The notes under the pieces are model-generated. The model worked only from the letters and a program-made list of their open reading frames with translations, was not told the origin of the DNA and searched no databases. Below, in pieces: positions 8,338-16,546 of a stretch of DNA of 43,616 nucleotides. This DNA is from Methanogenium sp. MK-MG (GTDB taxonomy: Archaea > Halobacteriota > Methanomicrobia > Methanomicrobiales > Methanomicrobiaceae). The stretch is from contig NZ_JAAAWJ010000014.1 of the NCBI RefSeq assembly GCF_009914725.1, positions 1-43,616 of the forward strand. Direction: 5' to 3'. Each line of letters opens with the position of its first letter. Position 1 is the stretch's first letter. Position numbers and translations under genes: made by a program.

Positions 8338-9228
8338 TCACTTCCCAATCATGAGAAGCATCTCCTCAAGACTGGGGTAGCGCGATTCAATACGCCGGAC
8401 GGCACCCCCGGCAGAGGCGACTGCAGCAGTCACAAAATTGAGGTCAGCCATGCTCTCAGCAACGGTCACGTATTCACCACTATCCTCTTCAAAATCGAGT
8501 GAGGCCGGAAGGGCAGCAGTATCAGCTGCGACAAACCGGATATGGTATGAGAGGGAACCAAATCGTTCCCTGAGTTCGTCCATCGTCCCAAAAGCAGCGA
8601 CCTTTCCCTGCCGCAGGATGAGTACACGGTCGCAAATTTCCTCAACCTGATAGAGATTATGAGCGGAGAGAAGGATGGTCTTCTGCCAGGTGTCACGCAG
8701 GTGTGCGAGATAGCCGATGATGTAGCGCGAGGTCATCGGGTCCAGACCTGAAGTCGGCTCATCATAAATGAGGAGAGAGGGCTTGTGCAGCAGGGAACGG
8801 GTAATTGCCACCTTGCGCCTCATCCCTTTCGAGAGTTCACCGATGCGCTTCCCCTGCGGATCAAGTTTGAGTGATGTGAGCAGTTCATCACTCCTGATGC
8901 GGCATTCGTCTGCAGATATGCCATAAATATCTCCAAAGAATCTGAGATAACTCTCCACTGTCATCGTCTCATACAGGCGAGACTCCTCCGGGAGATACCC
9001 AAGCATCTCCTTCAGGCGTGCAGGGTTGCGCCTGACATCGATGCCTTCGATGACAAGGTCGCCTGCAGTCGGCTGAATCAGACCTGCCATACACTTCAGG
9101 AGCGTCGTCTTTCCTGCACCATTGTGTCCGATGATCCCGAATATACCGGGATCCTCAAAGGAGAAACTCACCTCATCGAGTGCCCGGAATGTGCCATAAT
9201 CCTTTACCGGTCCCCGTGCCTCAATCAT
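8338..9228 (-). CDS. ABC transporter ATP-binding protein
   Basis: Nucleotide-binding subunit of an ABC-2 type exporter, 296 residues. Walker A GHNGAGKT is at 34-41, the Q-loop region is LGYLPEE, the signature is LSKGMRRKVAI, Walker B is LLIYDEP, and the switch histidine is in SAHN. A C-terminal extension of about 80 residues follows, as in many archaeal ABC-2 ATPases (DrrA/CcmA-like). It is divergent from two permease genes that begin 187 bases away and is very likely their energy subunit. TATA-like sequence at 9256-9270 lies about 30 bases ahead of the start. Confidence 0.92.
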   Translation of the reverse strand: MIEARGPVKDYGTFRALDEVSFSFEDPGIFGIIGHNGAGKTTLLKCMAGLIQPTAGDLVIEGIDVRRNPARLKEMLGYLPEESRLYETMTVESYLRFFGDIYGISADECRIRSDELLTSLKLDPQGKRIGELSKGMRRKVAITRSLLHKPSLLIYDEPTSGLDPMTSRYIIGYLAHLRDTWQKTILLSAHNLYQVEEICDRVLILRQGKVAAFGTMDELRERFGSLSYHIRFVAADTAALPASLDFEEDSGEYVTVAESMADLNFVTAAVASAGGAVRRIESRYPSLEEMLLMIGK

Positions 9229-9415
9229 GTATGACCACCGTTGACAGAGTGCTTGGCAGTTATATGATTTAAGCCCCGGGGTCAGGGTATCCGGCCCTGC
9301 GCCTTACTCCCCCATATGACTCCCATCTGAACATGTAATCAATAATTCGCCATTATTTTCGCCCATGACAGGTGACATCACTTAAAATAGGATTGACTGC
9401 CACCTCAGCATAGAA
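9229..9415. promoter_or_regulatory. divergent promoter region of the ABC export module
   Basis: Gap of 187 bases between the ATPase start (minus) and the permease-protease start (plus). TATA-like elements are CTTAAATCATATAAC (minus, 9256-9270) and CACTTAAAATAGG (plus, about 9378-9390). Each is 25 to 35 bases from its start codon. No Shine-Dalgarno is seen at either start, so short or absent leaders are likely. Confidence 0.5.
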
Positions 9416-11203
9416 ATGCTGTCACCACTGCGCCAGATACTGACCATCGGCAGATGGGAGGTACGCCGGTCTGCGACCACCATGCCGCGCGAGGTCATCC
9501 CGGTAGCAGTGGCACTCTTCATCCTCCTCATTGTAGTCACCGGTTACACACAGGAGAGCGGGATTCACCTGCAGGACCGGATGTACACGGCAGGCGTCGA
9601 CTCAGCGGAGACGGGCGACATCATCCTCGGTGACCCGCGATTCACGGTGTACCCGGGGACAACAGGAGAGAGAGACCTGACAGTCGCCCCGCCGGAGATC
9701 CGGGCGGTGGATACCGACCGGGGGAACGCCGCCCTGAAAGCCTTCCGGACTGACTATACCAGGTATCTGACGGCACAGTATAACCGTGAGGATGACCTCT
9801 TTGCCGCATACCCCCTCTGGATCGACATCCGGTATGTCAGGAGCGAACTCGATTTCACGGCAACCGAGGCGGGAACCGGCGTCTCAGGCGCCCCGAATCC
9901 CTATGCGAACCCGATCCCTGACCGGCCGGTGCGGCCCGTTGACGAACCGTCAGCAGAGATCGGGTATACCAAAGAGGAGCTCAGAGCTGAACTGGTCATT
10001 TCAGAAGGCGAAGACAGCACGGTTGCACGCTACACCGACGTAGTCGCGGGGGAGGGGGCACTGGGTAACTTCAAAACCCCGTCCCAGCTCACCCCGCCCC
10101 TGCCCTTCGACGCTATTGTGCTGGTCTTTGTCTTCATCTTCCCCATCTACTTCACCTCACAGTTCTACATGATGTCGGTGATGAACGAGCGGATAGAACG
10201 TAAGGGGGAAATTCTTCTCTCAAGCCCGCTCCGGCCGTCAGCCATTGTCATCGGAAAGATGCTGCCCTATCTGGTGGTGATGATTGCGGTAACTGCCATA
10301 CTCTCCCTTACCACCGGAGAGACGGCAGTCGCCCTTGCAGCCGTCTTCCCGGTCATTCTCTTCTTCCTTGCTGCAGCCCTCCTCATCGGAATGGCCGCAC
10401 GAAGTTTTAAGGAGCTCTCTTTCATCTCCATCTTCTTCTCGACGGTTGCGACATCCTACCTCTTCTTCCCAAGCATCTTTGCAAATATCCATGTAATATC
10501 CCTCATCTCCCCCCTGACCCTCATCATCTATGCGATTGAAGGCACGCCTTTCACGCTCGCCGATTACTTCTACTTCACCTTCCTCTTCTGGGTGACAGCA
10601 GCGATTCTCTTTGCCATATGCATCGTCAACTTCAACGAAGAGCGCCTCTTCACCCTCCACCCCCTGCGGGAAAAGGTGCGGGAGTACATCGGGAGTGCAG
10701 TATCAGAGAAATACCCGTTTGCCTCACTCTTCGGGATCACCCTCTTCTCCATCCCCTTTGTTCTGATGGCACAGCTGATGCTCCTTGTACTCCTCTTCAA
10801 CCTCCCGATGCCGCTCTCCCTTGTGGCCCTCATCTTTGCGGCGGCATTCATTGAGGAGTGGGCAAAATCGATTGGCATCTATGCAATTGCCGTGGAACGG
10901 CCGGCATTTCTCACGTGGAGAAATGTCACCTTCGCCTCCCTTGCGGTGATGGCAGGGTTCCTCCTGGGTGAGAAACTCCTCCTCTTTGCCACCATCGCCC
11001 AGATCTCTGAGTCCGTCTTCGGCGCGGCCCTCTTCACGAGCCTGCAGGTGCTCTGGCTGCCTCTCACCCTACACTTCACCGGTGCCTTCATCACCACCTC
11101 CCTCCTGAAAATCTTCGGGAAGAGATGCTACCCGCTCGCACTCGTCATCGCATCCGTCGTCCACGGGGCCTATAATCTCTACTTTATCACAGGAGGTATC
11201 TGA
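9416..11203 (+). CDS. ABC-2 type permease fused to a PrsW-like intramembrane protease domain
   Basis: Membrane protein of 595 residues. The N-terminal two thirds is an ABC-2 permease: one helix near 30-47, a large outside loop (about 50-215), then a helix cluster (about 220-410) with the ERKGEILLSSPL coupling segment. The C-terminal 180 residues carry all four motifs I know for PrsW/CAAX-type glutamic membrane proteases: EExxK (E480, E481, K484), FxxxE (F515 to E519), a membrane histidine H553, and HxxxN (H583, N587). Each lies in a hydrophobic helix. This suggests an exporter subunit with built-in proteolysis. Substrate unknown. The second permease follows after 2 bases. Confidence 0.85.
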   Translation: MLSPLRQILTIGRWEVRRSATTMPREVIPVAVALFILLIVVTGYTQESGIHLQDRMYTAGVDSAETGDIILGDPRFTVYPGTTGERDLTVAPPEIRAVDTDRGNAALKAFRTDYTRYLTAQYNREDDLFAAYPLWIDIRYVRSELDFTATEAGTGVSGAPNPYANPIPDRPVRPVDEPSAEIGYTKEELRAELVISEGEDSTVARYTDVVAGEGALGNFKTPSQLTPPLPFDAIVLVFVFIFPIYFTSQFYMMSVMNERIERKGEILLSSPLRPSAIVIGKMLPYLVVMIAVTAILSLTTGETAVALAAVFPVILFFLAAALLIGMAARSFKELSFISIFFSTVATSYLFFPSIFANIHVISLISPLTLIIYAIEGTPFTLADYFYFTFLFWVTAAILFAICIVNFNEERLFTLHPLREKVREYIGSAVSEKYPFASLFGITLFSIPFVLMAQLMLLVLLFNLPMPLSLVALIFAAAFIEEWAKSIGIYAIAVERPAFLTWRNVTFASLAVMAGFLLGEKLLLFATIAQISESVFGAALFTSLQVLWLPLTLHFTGAFITTSLLKIFGKRCYPLALVIASVVHGAYNLYFITGGI

Positions 11204-11205
11204 GA

Positions 11206-12282
11206 ATGGACCTGCGGCATGTATACGTCATCACAAAAAAGGAGCTCAGGGCCATCAATGCCGAGAAGACCATTATCCTCGCAATTCTTCTGCAGCTCTT
11301 CATTGCCATGTTCTCGTCGTTTCTCATCGTAGGCCTCGCCGCGATGTATGACCCGGACGCCCTCTCTGACTACTCGCGGCAGCAGTATCCGGTCGCCTAC
11401 ACCGGGTCCCCCTCACCGCTGGAGGGTCTGCTGCGGGAGAGCGGGGACTTTGTCGTCTATGAGATGGATCTCCGGACCGCGGTCACGGCTCTTGAGGAAC
11501 GCAAACTCAGTGCGGTCATCTGGGTGCCGGATACGGCACCTGACGCAGATAACCCGGTGAAGATCACACTTTACACCATCAAAAACGACATCCAGTCATC
11601 GGTTGTGAACAGCAAACTGAGAGATGTCTTTGTCGCATATGAAAACGGCCTGCGTGGCATCCGGGCGGACCGCATATCATCTGACCCCATCATAGTGGCC
11701 CTGCCGCCGGAGGTGCCGGGCACAAACTTCTATGAATTTGTCTATGGGCTCCTCATCCCTCTCCTCATCTTCATGCCTGCCATCATCTCTGCAGCACTGA
11801 TCATTGACATGATCACCGAGGAGTTCCAGCATAATACAGTCGAGACCCTCATCTCCACCCCCATCACCTTCGCCGAGATGGTATGGGGCAAAGTCTCCGC
11901 CTGTTTTGTGATTGTGCCGGTGCAGGCAGCCGTCTGGATCGGTCTGATGGTGGTAAACGGCATCCATGTGGCGGGCATTGTGCCGATTCTCCTGCACGTG
12001 AGCGTGGCATCGCTTCTCATGATCCTCCTCTCCACCTTCGTAGCCCTCCACTACCGGGAACGGACGAGTGCCCAGTTCATCTTTTCGACAGCCCTCGTGG
12101 TGGTGCTGATAGGCGTCCTCTCCCTGCCTGCAAACCCGGCAAACCTGATCGTTCTCCTCTCCATCGGCGCTGCAGGAAGTGAACACTGGGTAGTGCTCGC
12201 AATGATGGCAGGTATTCTTGCCCTTGGCATGGCCGCACTCAACCGGTATATGCATGTGGTGGAGAAGACTGCCCTGCAGTGA
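11206..12282 (+). CDS. ABC-2 type permease (second subunit)
   Basis: Membrane subunit of 358 residues with ABC-2 topology. One N-terminal helix (about 22-45) is followed by a periplasm-side domain (50-165) and five helices (170-345). The conserved segment EEFQHNTVETLISTPI precedes the second helix cluster. The ATG at 11206 is preceded at 8 bases by a strong ribosome site, AGGAGGT (11191-11197), which lies inside the end of the preceding gene. The two permeases are therefore coupled and probably form a heterodimer served by the divergent ATPase. Confidence 0.9.
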   Translation: MDLRHVYVITKKELRAINAEKTIILAILLQLFIAMFSSFLIVGLAAMYDPDALSDYSRQQYPVAYTGSPSPLEGLLRESGDFVVYEMDLRTAVTALEERKLSAVIWVPDTAPDADNPVKITLYTIKNDIQSSVVNSKLRDVFVAYENGLRGIRADRISSDPIIVALPPEVPGTNFYEFVYGLLIPLLIFMPAIISAALIIDMITEEFQHNTVETLISTPITFAEMVWGKVSACFVIVPVQAAVWIGLMVVNGIHVAGIVPILLHVSVASLLMILLSTFVALHYRERTSAQFIFSTALVVVLIGVLSLPANPANLIVLLSIGAAGSEHWVVLAMMAGILALGMAALNRYMHVVEKTALQ

Positions 12283-12293
12283 GCAGACATGCC

Positions 12294-12327
12294 ATAGATA
12301 TATATACTCATTGCCGGATAGGAGGTG
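12294..12327 (+). promoter_or_regulatory. TATA element and ribosome site of first PEGA gene
   Basis: A TATA-rich element (ATAGATATATATACT, 12294-12308) starts 12 bases after the permease stop, so the PEGA gene can be transcribed independently of the permeases. GGAGGTG at 12321-12327 lies 10 bases ahead of the ATG at 12338. Confidence 0.55.
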
Positions 12328-12337
12328 TCTGATCAGA

Positions 12338-13639
12338 ATGAAATGGTTTGCACTTCTTCTCATGGCCTGCATCCTTGCCGCAGGGATGGTCTTCCCTGCA
12401 GGGGCAGCAGTCCCGGAACAGCCGATTGCAGGCATTGCCCACTATGATATATACACCAATGTGGATATGGCCGACATCTACTTTGATGGCAAATACATGG
12501 GCAGGACATCATCCGGATATCTCCAGGTGACGGTCGACACCCCCGCACCATACACCCGGGCAATGGCGTCCCGCGTGGGGTATAACAACGCCTACGCGAA
12601 TCTGCCTGCCGCCTCGCCGGGAGGCATATACTCGGTGAGCCTCACCCTGACGTCCATTGCACCGTCCTACGGCACACTCTCGGTCACCTCATCCCCCACG
12701 GGGGCCGCGGTCTATGTCGATAATGCCTACCGTGGTCTCACACCACAGCAGATCAGCCTCACCCACAATCAGTATACGCTCCGACTGGAGCACAGCGGGT
12801 ATAACAGCTACACTCAGCAGGTCTACGTCTACGGCGGCCAGACGACGACCGTGAGTGCATCCCTCGTGCCGTCCACCTCATACGGCACCATCTCAGTCTC
12901 CAGTTCACCGTCCGGGGCAAATGTCTATCTGGACGGCAGTTTCCGCGGCACAACTACCCAGACAATAGGTGGTCTCACCGCGAGGTCGTACTTTGTCGAA
13001 CTCACCAAACCCGGCTACCGGGACTGGACCGGGTCAATGCGAGTCTATCCTGGACAGGTCACCTCCATCTCCCCGACACTGGTGCCAGTGCAGTCACCGA
13101 CCACCGGAGCCGTCTCTGTCACATCAAACCCGTCCTATGCCGCCGTCTATCTGGACGGAACCTATGAAGGCCAGACGTCACCCGGCAGACCGCTTGTTAT
13201 CAGTGCGGTCAGTGCAGGCAGCCATACCGTCATGGTCCGTCTCTCCGGCTACACAGACTCAGTCTCAACGATCACCGTCAACTCCGGCCAGACCACCAGC
13301 GTGAGTGCTGAACTCACACCCTCCGGCACCGGATACGGATCACTCTCAGTGACCTCCTCCCCGACGGGTGCAGATGTGTACATCAATAATGCAAAAGCAG
13401 GCATCACCCCGGTCACCTCAAATGAGGTGACACCCGGTTCACATACCGTGACTGTCCGGCTTGCAGGATATACGGAGTGGTCATCTGTTACCGAGGTAAA
13501 GGCAGGCTCCACCTCGTACGTCTCGGCAAGCCTCTCACCTGCCCCCACACAGTCACCACCTTCCCTTCTGCTGCCCACCGGTGCACTCATGATACTGGGC
13601 GGTGTCTTTCTCTGCAGACGGGAGCGCGGGAAAGACTGA
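12338..13639 (+). CDS. secreted PEGA-repeat surface protein, membrane anchored
   Basis: Exported protein of 433 residues. The signal peptide (MKWFALLLMACILAAGMVF, cleavage probably after AGAA) is followed by an N-terminal domain (YDIYTNVDMADIYFDGKYMG). Four PEGA repeats follow, each of about 70 residues, with the pattern YGTLSVTSSPTGAAVYVDN...G-TP...G-HTV...GY...V-V-GQTT-V-A-L. A Pro/Ser/Thr stretch then leads to a C-terminal helix and a basic tail (CRRERGKD), so the chain should be anchored with its repeats outside. The ATG at 12338 is chosen for the signal peptide and ribosome site. Paralogous to the next gene. Function unknown; PEGA domains are common on archaeal surfaces. Confidence 0.85.
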   Translation: MKWFALLLMACILAAGMVFPAGAAVPEQPIAGIAHYDIYTNVDMADIYFDGKYMGRTSSGYLQVTVDTPAPYTRAMASRVGYNNAYANLPAASPGGIYSVSLTLTSIAPSYGTLSVTSSPTGAAVYVDNAYRGLTPQQISLTHNQYTLRLEHSGYNSYTQQVYVYGGQTTTVSASLVPSTSYGTISVSSSPSGANVYLDGSFRGTTTQTIGGLTARSYFVELTKPGYRDWTGSMRVYPGQVTSISPTLVPVQSPTTGAVSVTSNPSYAAVYLDGTYEGQTSPGRPLVISAVSAGSHTVMVRLSGYTDSVSTITVNSGQTTSVSAELTPSGTGYGSLSVTSSPTGADVYINNAKAGITPVTSNEVTPGSHTVTVRLAGYTEWSSVTEVKAGSTSYVSASLSPAPTQSPPSLLLPTGALMILGGVFLCRRERGKD

Positions 13640-13653
13640 ACTCATATTTTACC

Positions 13654-13673
13654 CAGGGAAGTTCCTGTCCCTG
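13654..13673 (+). terminator. possible terminator hairpin after first PEGA gene
   Basis: Inverted repeat CAGGGA/TCCCTG with an 8-base loop, 15 bases after the stop. It has no long T run after it, so the terminator call is weak. Confidence 0.3.
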
Positions 13674-13736
13674 AAACCAGTAATATTTCCATAAAACTGA
13701 TGTATTGTTCATTTAATCCGGGCTGAGAACAGCAGA

Positions 13737-13746
13737 TTATTTATAT
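13737..13746 (+). promoter_or_regulatory. TATA box of second PEGA gene
   Basis: TTATTTATAT centred about 33 bases before the ATG at 13775, which predicts a leader of only a few bases. Confidence 0.55.
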
Positions 13747-13774
13747 CCGGCAAAATAACCGTTCACAGATCATC

Positions 13775-15079
13775 ATGGTACGAAAATTCTACGTGCTCAT
13801 CATGAGCATGCTTATACTCGCTGCCGCAGCACCTGCTGCACTGGCGGCCGAGGCCTCCATTGGCGGTGGCGAGGGGTGGTATGACATCTACACCAATGTC
13901 GATGGCTGTTCCATCTACTTTGACGGAGAATACAAGGGAGTAACCACCGGCGGCATCCTGAGTGTCGGGGTGTATTCCACTGCAACACCGTATCACACCG
14001 TGAGGGCGGAAAAGAGCGGGTTCACATCTGCATCCACGTCCCTCCCCGCAGTCCCGGGTGCAGGAGAACACCGGTCTGTCTACCTGACGTTAAATCCGGT
14101 GGCACCCACCACCGGAAACATCAAGATCAGCTCCACCCCATCCGGTGCAGCGGTCTATGTGAACAGTGTCTACTATGGTACAACCCCGCACACGGTCTCA
14201 AACCTCCCTGCCGGAAACAATGACCTGAGGCTGACCTATTCAGGATATAAGGACTACCGGGATACGATCAACATCGTCGCCGGACAGACACAGACCACCT
14301 ATGCGGTCCTGACAGCAGAAGTGAACTATGGTACGCTCTCTGTTTCCAGCACCCCGTCCAATGCAAACATCTACCTGGACGGTGCATACAAGGGCACCGC
14401 CCCACGGACTATCGGCGGCATCTCCAAGGGTTCACACACTCTTGAGATCACCATGCCCGGATACCGGGAATGGGCAAACACCATCCAGATCCATGCAAAC
14501 CAGGTGACCTACGTGACGGCAACGCTCACGGCAGACCCGCAGACCACCACCGGTGCCATCTCGGTCTCATCAAACCCGTCCTATGCCTCCGTCTATATTG
14601 ACAGTGTCTACTACGGTACAACCAACCCCGGTCATGCCCTCTTTGCAAACAACATTGCAGCAGGCAGTCACTCTGTTAAAGTCAGCCTCTCAGGGTATGA
14701 TGACTCAGTCTCGACTGTGACCGTCAACTCCGGCCAGACCACAACGGTGAACGCCAACCTTGGCGGCGGAGCATCCACCAGTGGAGCGATCACCATCTCG
14801 TCATCACCGACCGGTGCCACGGTCTTCCTGAACAATGTGAACAAGGGTATCACACCGGTGACACTCAGCGACCTGATCCCCGGCGGCTACACCGTCACCC
14901 TTGAACTCTCCGGCTACACCACCTGGTCTGAAGTAGTGCAGGTGAACAGCGGTGCAACATCCACTGTCTCGGCAAGCCTTGCCCCGACACCCACCGCCAC
15001 CCAGAGCCCGGCACCCATGCTTGCGGTGATCGGTGCCCTCGGCGCCTGTGCGGTCATTCTTGCCGCACGCAAGGAATAA
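13775..15079 (+). CDS. secreted PEGA-repeat surface protein, paralogue
   Basis: 434 residues with the same plan as the preceding gene. A signal peptide (about 1-25, ending ALAAE) precedes an N-terminal domain (WYDIYTNVDGCSIYFDGEYKG), four PEGA repeats (near 110, 180, 250 and 325 onward), a TPTPTATQSPAP linker, a hydrophobic segment and a short tail (AARKE). Repeat 3 in both genes has nearly the same DNA, which suggests duplication followed by limited divergence or gene conversion. The gene has its own promoter and ends before a T8 terminator, so it is a separate transcription unit. The role is unknown; a cell-surface or adhesion function is inference. Confidence 0.85.
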   Translation: MVRKFYVLIMSMLILAAAAPAALAAEASIGGGEGWYDIYTNVDGCSIYFDGEYKGVTTGGILSVGVYSTATPYHTVRAEKSGFTSASTSLPAVPGAGEHRSVYLTLNPVAPTTGNIKISSTPSGAAVYVNSVYYGTTPHTVSNLPAGNNDLRLTYSGYKDYRDTINIVAGQTQTTYAVLTAEVNYGTLSVSSTPSNANIYLDGAYKGTAPRTIGGISKGSHTLEITMPGYREWANTIQIHANQVTYVTATLTADPQTTTGAISVSSNPSYASVYIDSVYYGTTNPGHALFANNIAAGSHSVKVSLSGYDDSVSTVTVNSGQTTTVNANLGGGASTSGAITISSSPTGATVFLNNVNKGITPVTLSDLIPGGYTVTLELSGYTTWSEVVQVNSGATSTVSASLAPTPTATQSPAPMLAVIGALGACAVILAARKE

Positions 15080-15086
15080 TCCCTTC

Positions 15087-15094
15087 TTTTTTTT
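15087..15094 (+). terminator. oligo-T terminator after second PEGA gene
   Basis: Run of eight T, 8 bases after the stop codon. Archaeal transcription terminates at such T tracts without needing a hairpin. Confidence 0.55.
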
Positions 15095-15150
15095 GCCCGG
15101 ACATCTGAACCTGTATCGTTAATATCATACAGGGAACAAGAATAGTGGTA

Positions 15151-16452
15151 ATGAAAATCTTCGTCATATCCCCGGGAATGTACACGTATGGTGCAATGGT
15201 CATTGCAGGCATAGTACGTGATGCGGGGTATGAGGTGACACTCACCCGCACGCTTGAGGCACCGCCTGGAGATACAGTGTTTCTGAGTCTGTATTCGACG
15301 CAGAACCTGATGGACGAAAGGGTCAGATCATTTATTTCTGAATATCGCAGGACAGGGGGCAGAGTCTATGTCGGCGGACCTGTCTCGGCGGTGCCTGAGA
15401 TGGTCCTCGGCGAACTGGCACCGGACGCAGTCATCTGCGGTGAGGGAGAGGCGGGGGCACAGGCCCTCCTCCGCGACGGCATCTCTGCAGCTGTACCGGG
15501 GATTGCCTTCACGGGCCCGGACGGCATCGTCTTCTCCGGCCCGGCACCGCCCTGCCCGGTATCCCGTCCGCTGCCTTTCATCCCGTCCGATATCGCCATG
15601 CAGGATGTCCGGGGGGCATCGGCCTATATCGAGACACAACGGGGTTGTATCGGTGCCTGCACCTTCTGCCAGGTGCCCCGGTTCTTCGGGCGTGATATCC
15701 GGTCACGGCCCCTCGATGAGATCCTCGCAGAGGTGCAGGCGTTCAAGGATGCCGGCGCAACGCGGCTCTCGGTCTCCGGTGGGACCGGGTCCCTGTATGG
15801 CTATGCAGACGGAAAACTCAATGACGAGGCCTTTGCAGATCTGCTCCGGGAGATGGCGGAGATCATGGGACCGAAGAACGTCTCGTCCCCTGACATCCGG
15901 GTGGACTGTATCTCTGATACTGTCCTTGACGCCATCCGCGACTACACCATCGGCTGGGTCTTCTTCGGTCTGGAGTCCGGCAGCGACCGGGTGCTGCGTC
16001 TGATGGGGAAGGGGGCGACAGCAGCACAGGCAGGCGAGGCCATTGACGCCTGCCGAACCCACGGTCTGCATGTCGCAGGCAGTTTTATTGTCGGATACCC
16101 CACCGAGACTGCAGCAGAGTATGAGGAGACAAAGGAATTCATCGCACAATACGCCCTTGACGATGTCTTCATCTCCATTGCAGAACCAATTCCCGGCACC
16201 CCGCTTGCTGACCTCGCCCTGCGGACACCTGACGCAGATAACCCTGCCTTTGCCGCACATACAGGTGAGTACAAGTCCCTGCACCTGACTGAAGCTGAGG
16301 CACGGTCGTTTGACCTCCTGATGCATGCAGACATGTTTAAGCCGGGCCTGCACGTGGTGACAGACCAGATCTTTAACGCCTATCTTGCGGAAGTGAGAAA
16401 GGACGGAGAGACAGTCAGGAAGGCAACGGATCTGCTCCGCCGGTATGCCTGA
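15151..16452 (+). CDS. B12-binding radical SAM methyltransferase, candidate methyl-CoM reductase glutamine C-methyltransferase
   Basis: 433 residues. The N-terminal part (1-140) is a B12-binding Rossmann domain (VISPGMYTYGAMVIAGIVRDAGYEV, GGRVYVGGPVSA). A radical SAM core with canonical CX3CX2C (QRGCIGACTFC) follows, then GGTGSLYGY, GLESGSDRVL and a C-terminal domain. The architecture matches the B12/radical SAM proteins of methanogens that include QCMT (McmA), which C-methylates a glutamine of McrA. I recognise the family and am less sure of the substrate. It lacks the CxxxxCxYC-type layout I associate with the arginine methyltransferase Mmp10. Start: ATG at 15151; a GTG at 15145 is the alternative. 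TATA-like TTAATATCATA at 15119-15129. Confidence 0.7.
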   Translation: MKIFVISPGMYTYGAMVIAGIVRDAGYEVTLTRTLEAPPGDTVFLSLYSTQNLMDERVRSFISEYRRTGGRVYVGGPVSAVPEMVLGELAPDAVICGEGEAGAQALLRDGISAAVPGIAFTGPDGIVFSGPAPPCPVSRPLPFIPSDIAMQDVRGASAYIETQRGCIGACTFCQVPRFFGRDIRSRPLDEILAEVQAFKDAGATRLSVSGGTGSLYGYADGKLNDEAFADLLREMAEIMGPKNVSSPDIRVDCISDTVLDAIRDYTIGWVFFGLESGSDRVLRLMGKGATAAQAGEAIDACRTHGLHVAGSFIVGYPTETAAEYEETKEFIAQYALDDVFISIAEPIPGTPLADLALRTPDADNPAFAAHTGEYKSLHLTEAEARSFDLLMHADMFKPGLHVVTDQIFNAYLAEVRKDGETVRKATDLLRRYA

Positions 16453-16546
16453 AGGATCAATATTCATAGAATATCTCCTGTTTTTTCATAAATTTCGCAA
16501 ACCGAAGCAAAAGGGGAGGGGTACGGGAGAAAAAAGAGAGTCCCTC

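Noticed and set aside
12660-15000. Regular repeats that could suggest a CRISPR array
   Set aside because: The period is about 200 bases, the repeats are imperfect and in frame, and they encode PEGA domains. There are no short identical repeats with spacers.
15151-16452. Assignment as the McrA arginine methyltransferase Mmp10
   Set aside because: The protein has a B12-binding N-terminal domain and a mid-protein CX3CX2C motif. As I recall the Mmp10 family, its cysteine cluster lies very near the N terminus.
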